NCBI RefSeq assembly: GCF_003203515.1
Contig: NZ_BGNG01000002.1
Coordinates: forward strand, 248,001 to 312,000
Direction of reading: 5' to 3'
Source of the DNA: Glaciecola sp. KUL10
Lineage (GTDB): Bacteria; Pseudomonadota; Gammaproteobacteria; Enterobacterales; Alteromonadaceae
DNA: 64,000 bases
A program made the position numbers and the translations under genes. Position 1 is the stretch's first letter; every line of letters starts with the position of its first letter. Shown here one piece after another: positions 9,501 to 19,252 of the stretch. The notes under the pieces were generated by a model. It made no database searches. It was not told the DNA's origin and saw only the letters and a list, made by a program, of their open reading frames with translations.

Positions 9501-9766
9501 AGGCGATAATTGATGAAACCATGAGTTGTTCTAGACATATTTTATCGACAACATTTACTACCGTCGGTGGCCTGATACCCTTATTACTGTTTAGTCAGGG
9601 TTCGTTTTGGCCACCCCTAGCTGTTGTATTAGCCGGTGGAGTTGGCTTTTCAGTGGTATTATCGCTGTTCTTTACGCCAACAATTATTGCAGCATTATGT
9701 CGATTAAGACAAAAACGAGTCGCGTTTCAAGAAAAACACAACTTACAGCTTAATCTAGATAGTTAA
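6596..9766 (+). CDS. RND-family multidrug efflux permease (AcrB-like)
   Basis: Proton-driven inner-membrane exporter, 1056 residues, the usual length. TM1 is at about 25-45, followed by the porter domain, a TM2-6 block (about 350-510), TM7 (about 545), the second porter domain, and a TM8-12 block (about 895-1035). The TM4 proton-relay motif reads GLLIDNAIV, keeping the first Asp (D417) but with Asn at 418 where AcrB has a second Asp. The position matching AcrB Lys940 is I947 in GVAINGSIV. Such relay variants occur in divergent RND pumps, so proton coupling probably differs from AcrB. It pairs with the adaptor 1 bp upstream. Substrates cannot be predicted. Confidence 0.93.
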   Translation: MNQNQAVQTDQHPAWYTLFFRRGHLLVLSIIIVLVAGLSAIQNLPRLEDPRIDLRNILVLTSFPGASAERVEALVSDVLEDELRELYEIKEIKSTSKAGFSSLSVEVQDWVDNSNNQQIFSKIRDSIENVSSRLPAGAAKPIVEDKRGATAFTLLLAMQASYPENTPFSMTGRMANELTDRLRNVTGTELVRIYGEPQEQIVVTLDAQALSLSGMTLQDVSQRISQADAKLPAGVMRHPQRNVRVQVAEPLENTDIIGEIPLLTDAGQYLRVSDLANIERLWETPISEIALLNGERTIFIAARMQTSVRVDRWTESIIKKVDEFNQEFEGSFSAQVVFEQNTYTEQRLSELSNNLLMGSLVVMFVILVFMGMRASFIVGLALPLCAAFAIFSLSFFNQQIHQMSIFGIIIAIGLLIDNAIVITDEIRLNLLNADLSRIQALQKSISHLFAPLLASTLTTVLGFMPIFLLNGNIGDFIGPIAISVVMALLGSLFISLSIIGALAARFLPRDSSESHAWWRRGLQMPSISKSFASLLKTSIGKPWLVLPLVVVFCLSGFFLSTQLANVFFPSADRDQFEMYLYMPSGSSVDETYSVVKEVNEHIQSKPDVTQVTWLVGGSTPSVYYNQVMTKDNSPEYAQAVINTVNVKSAAKLIAELQFELQDKFPQAKIIVRAFGQGPPIAAPIEVDIYGPDLAVLDELGKQVRLAMTQTPGITQSLASITVGEAELKYDVDENESYLARLSLNQIAQQLQVALSGASGGSVLQGTEELPVVVRIADDERNNMLDIDALPLVSPALSQQGASVGIAALGELTLQPSISGITRTNGERVNRIQAYLLPGVPAVSASNELRENIEKANLQLPQGYRLKMAGDADEQEQALGQLSTYAPVLLVLMITALILTFSSVRFASVIGIVAILSVGLGFFSLWLSGLPVGFNPLLGSAGLIGVAINGSIVVIAAINSNPEAMKGNSQAIIDETMSCSRHILSTTFTTVGGLIPLLLFSQGSFWPPLAVVLAGGVGFSVVLSLFFTPTIIAALCRLRQKRVAFQEKHNLQLNLDS

Positions 9767-9945
9767 TTTGTCGGCTTTTGCAAACTATCTTGGTATTGAA
9801 GATGCATACTATGTTCAATACCTTTTACGAGAAAAATACAACGTGCTACAAAAATTGCTAAATTGGTGGAATACAGATTGTGCTTTTTGCCGCCGTTCAC
9901 GTTATATAATGATATGGGCAATTATTATGTTTGTGTTTTATTTTT

Positions 9946-10653
9946 ATGTATGGCGATAATCAAGATTCAATATTTATAAAAGCGTCCTCGTCCAGCAATG
10001 GTGTGGTTTCTATTTTAGTAGGATGTGGGCTCATTTTATTAGGCACAATAGTGATAGCATTTTTGCCTCAACTATTTTTTTTACCAGGGGTGTTTATCGT
10101 TTCTGGTGGTATTGTTGGCCTGATCATAGGTTGGTTTAAACTACGTGAACCTAATTACAGTTTAGAGATTACCAAAGAGCACATTGTTTACCATCACCGT
10201 CGCGGAAAATGGCGAATTCATTGGGATAATATACAGCGCGTCGATGTACCCAGAGTGACAAAAGGTATTGAAACCGTGGAATTGGAAATGCTTGGTTTTC
10301 GTCTTAAAGACAGCGACACCTTCTTAGATGATATCTCGATGCGTTTGATCACCCATTTATTGCTTGAGCAACGCCCGTTAGTTATGCATAACGTGGATCC
10401 AAATTGTGCGACCGGCAGATGCTATGGCGACGATATGATTGAGGATGAAACGTATACGCGCCAAGACGGAACACAAGTAAAGGGCGTCACGGCAATGTTT
10501 GGCAATAGAATGCTCAAGCTAAAAGAGCGATTAGGTTACGACGTATTTATTTCGACTAACGAACTTGATCGCAGCCCTCAAGAGTTTATTCAACTCATCA
10601 AAGACTGCCAAGAGACATTGATTCAACAAAGGCTATCTAATCAGTCCGGTTAG
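9946..10653 (+). CDS. DUF2982-family membrane protein
   Basis: About 235 residues. Two closely spaced transmembrane segments (about residues 20-62, a hairpin rich in Gly/Leu/Ile/Val) precede a cytoplasmic domain starting around [19 protein letters not shown], which resembles a PH-like bacterial membrane domain. I assign it to DUF2982, a family of unknown function found in Alteromonas, Vibrio and relatives; this is recognition by memory, not a search. The start is ATG 9946 (MYGDN); an in-frame TTG at 9931 is less likely. A TATAAT at 9905-9910 could be its own -10 box. Its TAG overlaps the convergent chemoreceptor stop by 4 bp. Confidence 0.75.
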   Translation: MYGDNQDSIFIKASSSSNGVVSILVGCGLILLGTIVIAFLPQLFFLPGVFIVSGGIVGLIIGWFKLREPNYSLEITKEHIVYHHRRGKWRIHWDNIQRVDVPRVTKGIETVELEMLGFRLKDSDTFLDDISMRLITHLLLEQRPLVMHNVDPNCATGRCYGDDMIEDETYTRQDGTQVKGVTAMFGNRMLKLKERLGYDVFISTNELDRSPQEFIQLIKDCQETLIQQRLSNQSG

Positions 10654-12572
10654 CTTTTGCGATGTTGTTGATAGGCGTGCAACAAATCATCTAGTTTCTG
10701 AGCGAGCTCAATTAAGTTATCGGATTCTTCGGCGATTTGTTGAACTTGAGCTAAGTTGCCCTCAGCATTACTTTTAATTGTTAGCATGCGCCCGTTGATG
10801 TGCGTGATAACCTCTGATTGCTCTTTTGTTGAGCGTGCTACATCTGCATTAGATTGAGCAATTTCTTCAAAATGAACAGTGTTGTTTTTAAGGATCGATT
10901 CTGCGTTGACTATCGAATCTGAGGTCGATTTGGATTGCTCGATGATCAACGATATTTCATGTGTAGCATCTGCCGACGTCGATTTCAAAGCTTCCATGAT
11001 TGTTTGTATTTCTTGTGTTGAAACAGCTGTCCGACTAGCGAGTGTTCTTACTTCATCTGCGACAACTGCAAAGCCTCTGCCTTGTTCGCCTGCTCTTGCT
11101 GCTTCAATTGCAGCATTTAACGCAAGTAAATTGGTTTGCTCTGAAATTGCTTCAATCGTTTGAAGCACCTCGGCAATTGTCTCAGTATTGGTTGTTAATG
11201 ATCTAATTACTTGAGCGACGTCATTAATTTTTGATGATAAAGAAAGGATGTCTTGTTGTGTGGTTTGAATCATAGACGCAATTGCAAGCCCATCTTCACC
11301 GACTCGTCTGCTTATTTCGGCAGCATTGTCTGCCTTCTCAACATTACTGACTGCTGCCGCATCTACCTGATTCAACGCAGCCGTTAGCTCAATCGTATTT
11401 GCTGATGTGTCTTTTACTCGATTCTGCGTTTGATTTGTATTCTCTGATAGGTGCCTAGCGACTTCTCTCAGCTGAGCACCACTAGTACTGATCTCGTCGA
11501 ATACTTGCGATAGTTTTGAAATGAACTGGTTATAACCTTGAGATATTTGGTTAATTTCAACATGTCTCGTTTCTGGTAAGCGATATGATAGATCTGCTTT
11601 ACCTTGTCCCATATCGCTGAACACGCCTGCTAGTCGATTAATAGGGCGGGTGATACTTTTGGCGATAAACCAAGTTACCGAGATAGCTATCAACAATATA
11701 ACGATGCTAGCTAAGGCAATTTTCCATGTTGCTTGGGTCAAATTGACAAACACTTCATCGTAAGGAATATATGCGATTACAAACCAATCCATAGTAGGGA
11801 TATGCGACGACGCCAAAATGTACTTTGTGTCGGCATCGATGATTTGAATTTGATGTGCTGCAGTTGAAAGCATGCTTTCTACATCTGCGGCAGGATAGAT
11901 TTTACTTAAGCTTTGACCTCGTAATGTTCTGTCTTTATGCAACTCAACTTCTGCGTTCTTGTTAACAAGAAAAACAAATCCAGTTTGCTCCACTGTGAGT
12001 GTAGCAAGCATGTTTACGACATCATTAAATGACTTAGCAGTGCCAGCGAGGCCTCTCCCTTGCATTTGTTGATAATTAACAAAAAGGTCTGTCTTGCCAG
12101 TATTGGGGTCTTGATAAACACTGACCATGCTTGTTTGACCCGAAGCTCGATACTCAAAAAACCAATTGTCGGCTTGATCTTGCTTGAGTGTTCGCAAAAA
12201 GCCTTTGTCATTCCAGTATTTAGCAGTTTGTCGATCTGCAAAAGATGCACCGCTTAGGTTATTCGCTTCAGCGATAGCTTTTAAACTATCCACAAGTAAT
12301 TTCTCTTGTTGTGTGGGTGCGCCATTTTCCAACCAATTTAAAGCAAAATGGTTGTTTGCTATCTGCTCTGATAATGCTCTCATAGTGTGTATTTGACTGT
12401 TTATTTCGGCAGACACTTTTTCAATAGTATTAGGTAGTTCGTTTTCTAACAGTCTTTGTTCTATTACGCGTTTAGCAAGGAATGAGCTCGCCCAAGTAAT
12501 TGATATTGCAGTTAATAATACCGTTAGACTTGACATCAGCACGATTTTTTGACGAATAGTGAGTGGACTCAT
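10650..12572 (-). CDS. Methyl-accepting chemotaxis protein with dCache sensor
   Basis: A transmembrane chemoreceptor feeding CheA/CheW. TM1 is at about residues 10-30, followed by a periplasmic double-Cache domain (about 35-275), TM2 (about 285-305), HAMP (about 305-360, with [10 protein letters not shown]), then a long helical signalling domain. The hairpin tip is canonical: [20 protein letters not shown] and [14 protein letters not shown]. The length of 640 is normal. The ligand is unknown; dCache domains often bind amino acids or other small molecules. The start ATG 12572 has GGAAA 7 nt upstream, inside a tandemly duplicated 24-bp unit. No che genes are nearby, so it is an orphan receptor. 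Confidence 0.94.
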   Translation of the reverse strand: MSPLTIRQKIVLMSSLTVLLTAISITWASSFLAKRVIEQRLLENELPNTIEKVSAEINSQIHTMRALSEQIANNHFALNWLENGAPTQQEKLLVDSLKAIAEANNLSGASFADRQTAKYWNDKGFLRTLKQDQADNWFFEYRASGQTSMVSVYQDPNTGKTDLFVNYQQMQGRGLAGTAKSFNDVVNMLATLTVEQTGFVFLVNKNAEVELHKDRTLRGQSLSKIYPAADVESMLSTAAHQIQIIDADTKYILASSHIPTMDWFVIAYIPYDEVFVNLTQATWKIALASIVILLIAISVTWFIAKSITRPINRLAGVFSDMGQGKADLSYRLPETRHVEINQISQGYNQFISKLSQVFDEISTSGAQLREVARHLSENTNQTQNRVKDTSANTIELTAALNQVDAAAVSNVEKADNAAEISRRVGEDGLAIASMIQTTQQDILSLSSKINDVAQVIRSLTTNTETIAEVLQTIEAISEQTNLLALNAAIEAARAGEQGRGFAVVADEVRTLASRTAVSTQEIQTIMEALKSTSADATHEISLIIEQSKSTSDSIVNAESILKNNTVHFEEIAQSNADVARSTKEQSEVITHINGRMLTIKSNAEGNLAQVQQIAEESDNLIELAQKLDDLLHAYQQHRKS

Positions 12573-12618
12573 GGACGGTTTCCAAGCATATTTGATGGAC
12601 GGTTTCCAAGCATATTTG
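12571..12618. repeat. Perfect 24-bp tandem duplication over the chemoreceptor RBS
   Basis: The unit at 12571-12594 is repeated without mismatch at 12595-12618. On the - strand each copy holds GGAAA and ends in ..CCAT, so the copy nearest the gene supplies the ribosome binding site and the first two bases of the start codon. The outer copy carries a second, now upstream, Shine-Dalgarno. Confidence 0.85.
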
Positions 12619-12726
12619 GTTAACTAAATTCAGTAAGAATAACGAATAAGACGCGACAAACACGCTTCGCTCTTTTATAGGTATCGGAAGTATATTGATA
12701 AAATTTAGCTAGACTTAAAGTCTTAC

Positions 12727-15700
12727 TTAATTTTCATTCTGTAAGGTGTTTTGAACTTGATTTCTCACTTGCGCCCAGTCTTTTATGACCGCTTCAATTT
12801 CTAGTAATAAAGACGACATAGGTTTAGCGATATCTTGAAGACGATTTGTTTTTAACAAACCTTCTACTTCGTTGCACTTTTTCTGCAAATCACTAACACC
12901 CGTGTAACAGCTAGCGCCATGTAATTTGTGAATTTGTACTTTTAATTCGGTGATGTCTTGTTGCTGCCACAGCGCTTCTAGTTGTTTAACATGAGTAGGA
13001 AGCTCTTCAACAAACTCTTCTAGATATTCAAATGCAGCTTGTTGGTTACCATACGAGCGTTTAATCGAGAGCTCCCAATTAATCGATTTCTTTGAGACAG
13101 GCTCAAATGTATCCGCTGGGCACCATTCATTGATGAGTGCCACAAGTTTGTTGATATCAATGGGCTTGGGTAAGTAGTCGTCCATTCCCGAGTCTAGGAA
13201 ATGCTTTTTCTCTTCCTGAAATGCATGTGCAGTAATTGCCACAATAGGTGTGCCTTGATTCAACGACGTTTTTCTGATTAAGCCCGTGGCTTGCACACCG
13301 TCCATATTGGGCATTTGTATATCCATTAATATAATATCAAACTCACTTTCTTGACAAAGTTCGACAGCCTTTTGACCTGAATCTGCTGTGTACAACTGTA
13401 CTGGAGAGTTCTTTAACCACGTTTGTAACAGCTTTAGATTGATAAACATATCATCAACAGCTAAGAGCTTGATATTCGGCAACTTGTTAAACTTGGTTTT
13501 CGAACTTACATCGCTGACTTGGTTAGGTGTTGCATAGATATCTTCCAATTTCTTTGTGGTAATTGGTAAGCGCAGCAGCACCGGCTCTTGGTCACTTCTA
13601 TTATACTGGTGGGTTTCAGGGCTTGGACCCGAATAAACCAATACAAATTGATCCGCTTTAATCGCGTAACTCTTGTTAATTGTAGCCGTTCTATTGACGA
13701 CGTCTTCCATGGGAAGTGTGATGAACGCAAGGTCAAACTCATAATCTTGGCCAAGCAGAACATCTAGTTTATCAAACGAATATGTATTGATTCCTATGGA
13801 ACGTAGCAGCCTCATCGTTACCGCTCGAGTTATCGGGTTGGGATCGAATATACAGGCTGTCTTTGTTAACCAAAACGGCATCTTCTCTGGTGTGAGTCGC
13901 TGCTCTAAGACCTTTAATGGCAGTTGAAGCTTAAATAAACTGCCTTTGCCAGATTCACTTTTTACCTGGATATTGCCATTCATTAAATATGTCAATTGTT
14001 GGCAAATAACCAAGCCCAAGCCAGTACCTTGGAAAGATCGGTTCAACTCATCGTTTAGTTGACTAAAAGGTGTGAATAGCTGTAATTGATCTTGTTCACT
14101 TATGCCAATACCGGTGTCTTTGATCTCAATATTTAGGTTAATTTCATCGTGATTTAGCCAGTCATAACCTGCCTTTAACGTTATCGTGCCAAAATTAGTA
14201 AATTTTAAAGCATTGCTTAACAGGTTACTAAGAAGTTGCTTAATCTTAAATTGATCGCCAATGAGACTTGCTGGCAACGGTTGAATATCGAGAATAAATT
14301 GTAGCTGCTTTAAATGGGCTGATTTTGCAACTTGACTGGCGGCCTCTTCAAATATTGCATAAGCAGAAAATGGTTTGTTAGCAACATTTAGTTTACCGGC
14401 TTCCATTTTTGAAAAATCTAATATGTCATTGACGATGGTCAGTAGGTCACTTGCAGCTGAATTGATGATGCGGATATGTTCTTCACGTTCAGTTTGATTG
14501 TGGTTTTCTTCCACTTCTTTTGAAAATCCAATTATGGCATTGAGTGGAGTTCTTATTTCGTGAGACATATTTGCTAAGAACTGCGATTTTACTTCACTCG
14601 CTCGCAAGGCTTCTTTTCTTGCTATATCTAAGTGCACATTTTGTTCTTCAATGAGTAAAAAGTTGTTTTCTGCATCCCTTGAAGCTTCTTGTACTTCAAT
14701 TTCAAGAATATACCGAAGCTTTATGTTTAGCGCGAACGCAAACGAGCATGTCAATATCACTAACGAGATTTGGAATAGATAGGTATTAGGAGTAGTAGGA
14801 GGAAGATAACCGGCAATAAATAAACTAGATAGAATTGAGCACACTAATAAAACAGTCACTCCAAACACAATTGGATAGGCTGGTTTATATCGGCCTTTGA
14901 CTCCGACAGCACATAAATAAACATTGAGGAAAATTGTAATAAAGCCAACAAAACGGCTTAAGAGCGCAAGGTGTTCTCCTTCGAATTGATTTGTTGCGAC
15001 GGCTATCACACACAAAAATAAGACGACAAAAAAACCGATAAATAAAGGGTGATGATATCTCTGCGATAACTTGTCTTTAAAAAAGAACACAATAAAAAGA
15101 GTAGAAGCAGCACTGACAAAAGGTACTAAAAAGTCCATGTTATGAAACATGGGAAGCGCCTTCAAACTCAAAGGAAGCAGTTGTGCATGCCCACTCCATA
15201 CAAATTGCCATAGAGTCACTAGACATACTTGAAAAAAGAGTAATAAGGCCGAAAGTTCTTGTTTGGAGTAGACGACAGAAACGGCGTAAAGTGCCAAAAT
15301 GAAAAGGCCACCATAAAACGCGCCCCATATCATAGAATCAAAGGACACCATATACGCATGTGTGGATGCGTCACTAATAAATATTGGCGCAATAATGGGA
15401 ATTCGTTCAGCTTTTACACGTATGTATAAACTGTAAACAGTGTTTGTTTCTATGCTTAGTTCGAATGTGGGTAATCGATAGTGCTCCTGATTATCCTTAT
15501 TACCTCCTTGACGAAAATAAACTAACTCATCGCCTTTAAATAAATAAGCATCTACATGAGGAAGCTGGGTAAAGTTAACATTGATAAACCAGCGTGTTAG
15601 GTCACTTTTATTTTCTAATCGAGTAAACATCCAAACGCTATTGTCTTGAAAGCCAATATTGGGATACTCATATTCTTGATATGATAAGCGCGGTTGCCTA

Positions 15701-15873
15701 GCTTTAAAGAGTTCGATGCTTAACTCTTCATTGAGTGTATAAATCTGCATTGCATCACTAATTTCAATGCGGCCCGTGTCGTTTTCTAGAAAAACACGCG
15801 CGTTTGCTTCAAAGCTAAGTTGCAAAGAAACAAAGAGCAAAAACTTTATGAACAATCGAAGAAGAATAGACAC
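12727..15873 (-). CDS. Hybrid sensor histidine kinase (7TMR-DISM, BarA-like phosphorelay)
   Basis: A membrane sensor with an internal phosphorelay. Signal peptide (1-26); extracellular 7TMR-DISMED2 domain (about 35-170); seven-helix 7TMR-DISM membrane block (about 180-395); coiled coil; HisKA with SHEIRTPLN and phospho-acceptor H438; HATPase_c with DTGIGIS and GTGLGL; a degenerate receiver (about 670-790) lacking an acceptor Asp; an intact receiver with acceptor D851 in LMDIQMPNMDG; and an Hpt domain with H985 in HKLHGAS. The order is that of BarA/TorS-type kinases, which pass phosphate to a separate response regulator not found here. The GTG start at 15873 leads straight into the signal peptide; its RBS is weak. 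Stimulus unknown. Confidence 0.93.
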   Translation of the reverse strand: MSILLRLFIKFLLFVSLQLSFEANARVFLENDTGRIEISDAMQIYTLNEELSIELFKARQPRLSYQEYEYPNIGFQDNSVWMFTRLENKSDLTRWFINVNFTQLPHVDAYLFKGDELVYFRQGGNKDNQEHYRLPTFELSIETNTVYSLYIRVKAERIPIIAPIFISDASTHAYMVSFDSMIWGAFYGGLFILALYAVSVVYSKQELSALLLFFQVCLVTLWQFVWSGHAQLLPLSLKALPMFHNMDFLVPFVSAASTLFIVFFFKDKLSQRYHHPLFIGFFVVLFLCVIAVATNQFEGEHLALLSRFVGFITIFLNVYLCAVGVKGRYKPAYPIVFGVTVLLVCSILSSLFIAGYLPPTTPNTYLFQISLVILTCSFAFALNIKLRYILEIEVQEASRDAENNFLLIEEQNVHLDIARKEALRASEVKSQFLANMSHEIRTPLNAIIGFSKEVEENHNQTEREEHIRIINSAASDLLTIVNDILDFSKMEAGKLNVANKPFSAYAIFEEAASQVAKSAHLKQLQFILDIQPLPASLIGDQFKIKQLLSNLLSNALKFTNFGTITLKAGYDWLNHDEINLNIEIKDTGIGISEQDQLQLFTPFSQLNDELNRSFQGTGLGLVICQQLTYLMNGNIQVKSESGKGSLFKLQLPLKVLEQRLTPEKMPFWLTKTACIFDPNPITRAVTMRLLRSIGINTYSFDKLDVLLGQDYEFDLAFITLPMEDVVNRTATINKSYAIKADQFVLVYSGPSPETHQYNRSDQEPVLLRLPITTKKLEDIYATPNQVSDVSSKTKFNKLPNIKLLAVDDMFINLKLLQTWLKNSPVQLYTADSGQKAVELCQESEFDIILMDIQMPNMDGVQATGLIRKTSLNQGTPIVAITAHAFQEEKKHFLDSGMDDYLPKPIDINKLVALINEWCPADTFEPVSKKSINWELSIKRSYGNQQAAFEYLEEFVEELPTHVKQLEALWQQQDITELKVQIHKLHGASCYTGVSDLQKKCNEVEGLLKTNRLQDIAKPMSSLLLEIEAVIKDWAQVRNQVQNTLQNEN

Positions 15874-16027
15874 TTGAGCGGTTATGCTTTAGATCAAAAA
15901 TAATATAACATGCTGTTAAATATAAAGACTGCTTTCACATAAGTACAGCTTTGGGATGCTGGATGCATAGATTTGCTCAAAACTTGACGCGCTACACTAA
16001 TGCATAAGCCCACTAGGAAAGAAACAA

Positions 16028-18310
16028 ATGAGTAACGACATAACAATAAATACAGAAGGGACTGAACAGTTACCTTTAAGTCAGTTTACCGAAGACGCTT
16101 ATCTCAATTATTCGATGTACGTCATCATGGACCGCGCACTACCGCACATCGGTGATGGTTTAAAACCTGTTCAACGCCGCATTATTTATGCGATGTCCGA
16201 TCTTGGTCTAAGTAACAACGCAAAATACAAGAAATCAGCGCGTACGGTAGGTGATGTCCTTGGTAAATTCCATCCTCACGGTGATTCTGCTTGTTATGAA
16301 GCCATGGTACTGATGGCCCAACCGTTTTCTTATCGTTATCCACTGGTGGATGGTCAGGGCAACTGGGGAGCACCCGATGATCCTAAATCGTTTGCTGCCA
16401 TGCGTTACACCGAAGCACGATTAAGCAAATTTAGTGAGGTCTTGTTAACCGAGCTTGGTCAAGGCACTGCCGAATGGCTACCTAATTTCGATGGAACCTT
16501 GCAAGAACCTAAAGTTCTCCCCGCACGGTTGCCGCACATACTATTAAACGGCGTTACCGGTATTGCTGTTGGGATGGCAACGGATATTCCACCGCATAAT
16601 GTGAAAGAACTGGCAAACGCATGCGCACTGTTGTTGGATGATAGTAAAGCCGAGTTATCCGATTTACTTGAAATCGTACAGGGGCCAGATTACCCGACTG
16701 ATGCCGAAATCATCACGCCAAAAGCAGATATTCAAAAGATTTACGAAACTGGCCGCGGCTCTATCAAAATGCGTGCGGTTTACCATGAAGAAAATGGCGA
16801 GATAGTCATTACGTCTTTACCTCATCAAGCAAGTGGTGGAAAGATACTTGAGCAAATTGCTGGTCAAATGACGAGTAAAAAGCTACCTATGGTCAGTGAC
16901 TTAAGAGATGAATCAGACCATGAAAACCCAACTCGGTTAGTAGTGTCTCCGCGTTCAAATAGAGTTGATACCCAACAAGTCATGCAGCATTTATTTGCGA
17001 CCACTGACTTAGAAAAAAGCTATCGTGTGAACATCAACATGATCGGTTTGGACGGCCGCCCTCAAGTTAAAGACTTGAAGAGCATCTTGTCTGAATGGTT
17101 GGTATTTAGAAAAGACACGGTGACTAAGCGCTTGCAGTTCCGCTTAGATAAAGTGCTGGCACGCCTGCATATTTTAGAAGGCTTAATGATTGCCTTTTTA
17201 AATATCGACGAAGTTATCGCGATTATTCGCAACGAAGATAAACCTAAACCCGTGTTGATGGAGCGATTTGCACTATCTGATACACAAGCAGAAGCCATAC
17301 TTGATTTAAAACTTCGCCATTTAGCGAAATTAGAAGAGTTTAAAATTAAAGGTGAGCAAGACGAGTTAGCCAAAGAGCGTGATCATCTGCAATTACTATT
17401 AGGCTCAGACAGACGTTTAAAGACGCTGATCAAAAAAGAAATCCTCGCCGATGCTGAAACCTACGGCGATGAACGACGCAGTCCTATTGTGTCGCGTATC
17501 GAAGCGAAAGCCTTGAGTGAAAAAGAGTTGATGCCATCCGAGCCAGTAACGGTCGTCGTTTCTGAAAAAGGCTGGGTGCGTTGTGCCAAAGGCCATGATA
17601 TTGATGTAGAAGCATTGAGTTATAAATCGGGGGATAAATACCTGGTTAGCGCGAAAGGGCGAAGCACTCAAGTGGTTGCCTTTATCGACAGCTCCGGGCG
17701 CGCGTTTTCCTGCGAGGCTCATACACTGCCATCAGCGCGAAGCCAAGGTGAACCACTCACGGGTAAGTTTACGATAGTCGGTGGCGAGACCATCGAGAAT
17801 GCGATTATGGCTCCTGACGAACAATCATTTTTAATTGGCTCGGATGCAGGTTACGGGTTCGTAGGTAAGTTTTCTGACATGCTCAGCAAAAATAAAGCTG
17901 GAAAAGTCTTTGTTTCGTTGCCTGTCGCATCAAAAGTAATGACACCGCAATTAGTTAATGATATTGATAGCGACTGGTGCTTGTGTATCTCTAATGAAGG
18001 CCGCATGTTGTTATTCCCGCTAAAAGACTTACCCGTTTTAGGCAAGGGCAAAGGCAATAAGCTGATGAATATCCCGTCAGCCAAAGCGAAGTCTCGAGAA
18101 GAATACTTAAGTTATCTATGCGTGGTACCTGCCCAAGCAAGTGTAAAAGTCGTTGCAGGCAAACGGGGCATGACATTAAGTGCCCAAGACCTCAGCCATT
18201 ATCAAGGCGAACGCGGACGTCGAGGAAATAAACTCCCTCGAGGCCTTCAACGAGTTGATGAAGTTGAAATAATAACTCAGCCAAGCGAAGCACCTCCTGA
18301 GGCTTTGTAA
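16028..18310 (+). CDS. parC: DNA topoisomerase IV subunit A
   Basis: The DNA-cleaving subunit of topoisomerase IV, which separates replicated chromosomes. It has the winged-helix/tower domain (about 30-480) with active-site tyrosine Y127 in AAMRYTEA, and a C-terminal beta-pinwheel. The quinolone-resistance region reads [12 protein letters not shown], with Ser87 and Glu91 where E. coli ParC has Ser80 and Glu84, so it carries the unmutated residues. The length of 760 matches ParC rather than GyrA (about 875), and the short pinwheel supports ParC. GGAAAG lies ahead of ATG 16028. Its partner parE is not in this window, although the two are often adjacent. The rimK unit follows after 30 bp on the same strand. 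Confidence 0.96.
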   Translation: MSNDITINTEGTEQLPLSQFTEDAYLNYSMYVIMDRALPHIGDGLKPVQRRIIYAMSDLGLSNNAKYKKSARTVGDVLGKFHPHGDSACYEAMVLMAQPFSYRYPLVDGQGNWGAPDDPKSFAAMRYTEARLSKFSEVLLTELGQGTAEWLPNFDGTLQEPKVLPARLPHILLNGVTGIAVGMATDIPPHNVKELANACALLLDDSKAELSDLLEIVQGPDYPTDAEIITPKADIQKIYETGRGSIKMRAVYHEENGEIVITSLPHQASGGKILEQIAGQMTSKKLPMVSDLRDESDHENPTRLVVSPRSNRVDTQQVMQHLFATTDLEKSYRVNINMIGLDGRPQVKDLKSILSEWLVFRKDTVTKRLQFRLDKVLARLHILEGLMIAFLNIDEVIAIIRNEDKPKPVLMERFALSDTQAEAILDLKLRHLAKLEEFKIKGEQDELAKERDHLQLLLGSDRRLKTLIKKEILADAETYGDERRSPIVSRIEAKALSEKELMPSEPVTVVVSEKGWVRCAKGHDIDVEALSYKSGDKYLVSAKGRSTQVVAFIDSSGRAFSCEAHTLPSARSQGEPLTGKFTIVGGETIENAIMAPDEQSFLIGSDAGYGFVGKFSDMLSKNKAGKVFVSLPVASKVMTPQLVNDIDSDWCLCISNEGRMLLFPLKDLPVLGKGKGNKLMNIPSAKAKSREEYLSYLCVVPAQASVKVVAGKRGMTLSAQDLSHYQGERGRRGNKLPRGLQRVDEVEIITQPSEAPPEAL

Positions 18311-18340
18311 AGGCACTTTTATTTAAGGAAGTGATTTAAA

Positions 18341-19252
18341 ATGAGTATGAAAATTGCCATTTTATCGCGTAATCCCAAGCTATATTCTACACGCCGACTC
18401 GTTGAAGCCGGCGTTTCTCGAGGCCACCAAGTCGACGTCATCGATACTATGCACTGTTACATGGACGTCACGAGCAGTCGACCATCGGTGCGTTATAAAG
18501 GTAAAGCCTTGCCCAAATATGACGCGGTAATTCCGCGCATCGGCGCGTCAGTGACCTTTTACGGCACATCGGTTGTGCGTCAATTTGAAATGATGGGCAC
18601 ATACTCTATTAACGAATCCGTGGCCATTTCACGTTCTCGAGATAAGTTGCGTTCACTTCAATTACTGTCTCGCAAAGGTATTGGTATGCCGCGCACCGGC
18701 TTTGCAAATCATCCAGATAGAATTGATGACTTGATCAAAAACGTCGGCGGTGCACCCGTCGTGATTAAGCTGTTAGAAGGCACGCAAGGCATCGGCGTTG
18801 TGTTAGCCGATACCGCAAAAGCCGCAGAATCAATCATTGAAGCTTTTATGGGCTTAAAAGCCGATATTTTGGTGCAAGAATATATCGAAGAAGCCGGTGG
18901 CGCAGATATCCGTTGCTTGGTAGTGGGCGGCAAAGTCATCGCTGCGATGAAGAGACAAGGCGCGCCTGGTGAGTTTCGTTCAAACTTGCACCGAGGCGGA
19001 TCAGCGAGTCTAGTACGCTTATCTCCCGCCGAGCGCAAAACCGCCGTAGACGCTGCTAAAACCATGGGTTTGAATATGTGTGGTGTGGATATATTGCGCT
19101 CGAAAAATGGGCCAATGGTCATGGAAGTGAATTCTTCACCGGGTCTTGAGGGTATCGAGACAGCCACAAGCAAAGATGTTGCAGGCATGATCATCGATTT
19201 TATCGCAAAAAGCGCAGATAAGTCGAACACGCGCACAAAAGGAAAAGGGTGA
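18341..19252 (+). CDS. rimK: Ribosomal protein S6--L-glutamate ligase
   Basis: An ATP-grasp enzyme that adds glutamates to the C-terminus of ribosomal protein S6. The N-terminal pre-ATP-grasp domain begins [18 protein letters not shown]; the ATP-grasp core includes [33 protein letters not shown] and the metal-binding [13 protein letters not shown]. At 303 residues it matches E. coli RimK (300), with a short basic tail. AAGGAAG 8 nt before ATG 18341 is a strong RBS. The stop overlaps the next gene (ATGA), so it is translationally coupled to the metallohydrolase, with the RimB-like gene 26 bp further on. In pseudomonads RimK works with accessory proteins RimA and RimB and responds to c-di-GMP; here only RimK and a RimB-like gene are seen. 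Confidence 0.94.
   Translation: MSMKIAILSRNPKLYSTRRLVEAGVSRGHQVDVIDTMHCYMDVTSSRPSVRYKGKALPKYDAVIPRIGASVTFYGTSVVRQFEMMGTYSINESVAISRSRDKLRSLQLLSRKGIGMPRTGFANHPDRIDDLIKNVGGAPVVIKLLEGTQGIGVVLADTAKAAESIIEAFMGLKADILVQEYIEEAGGADIRCLVVGGKVIAAMKRQGAPGEFRSNLHRGGSASLVRLSPAERKTAVDAAKTMGLNMCGVDILRSKNGPMVMEVNSSPGLEGIETATSKDVAGMIIDFIAKSADKSNTRTKGKG

Noticed and set aside
9768-9959. 63-codon frame between the RND gene and DUF2982 with a hydrophobic C-terminus and CxxC-like motif
   Set aside because: TTG start without RBS directly after the RND stop, no recognisable family, and it overlaps the start region of the DUF2982 gene.
12472-12663. Minus-strand frame with ICLETVH repeated twice
   Set aside because: The repeat is produced by the 24-bp tandem duplication in the chemoreceptor leader; the frame overlaps the receptor gene.
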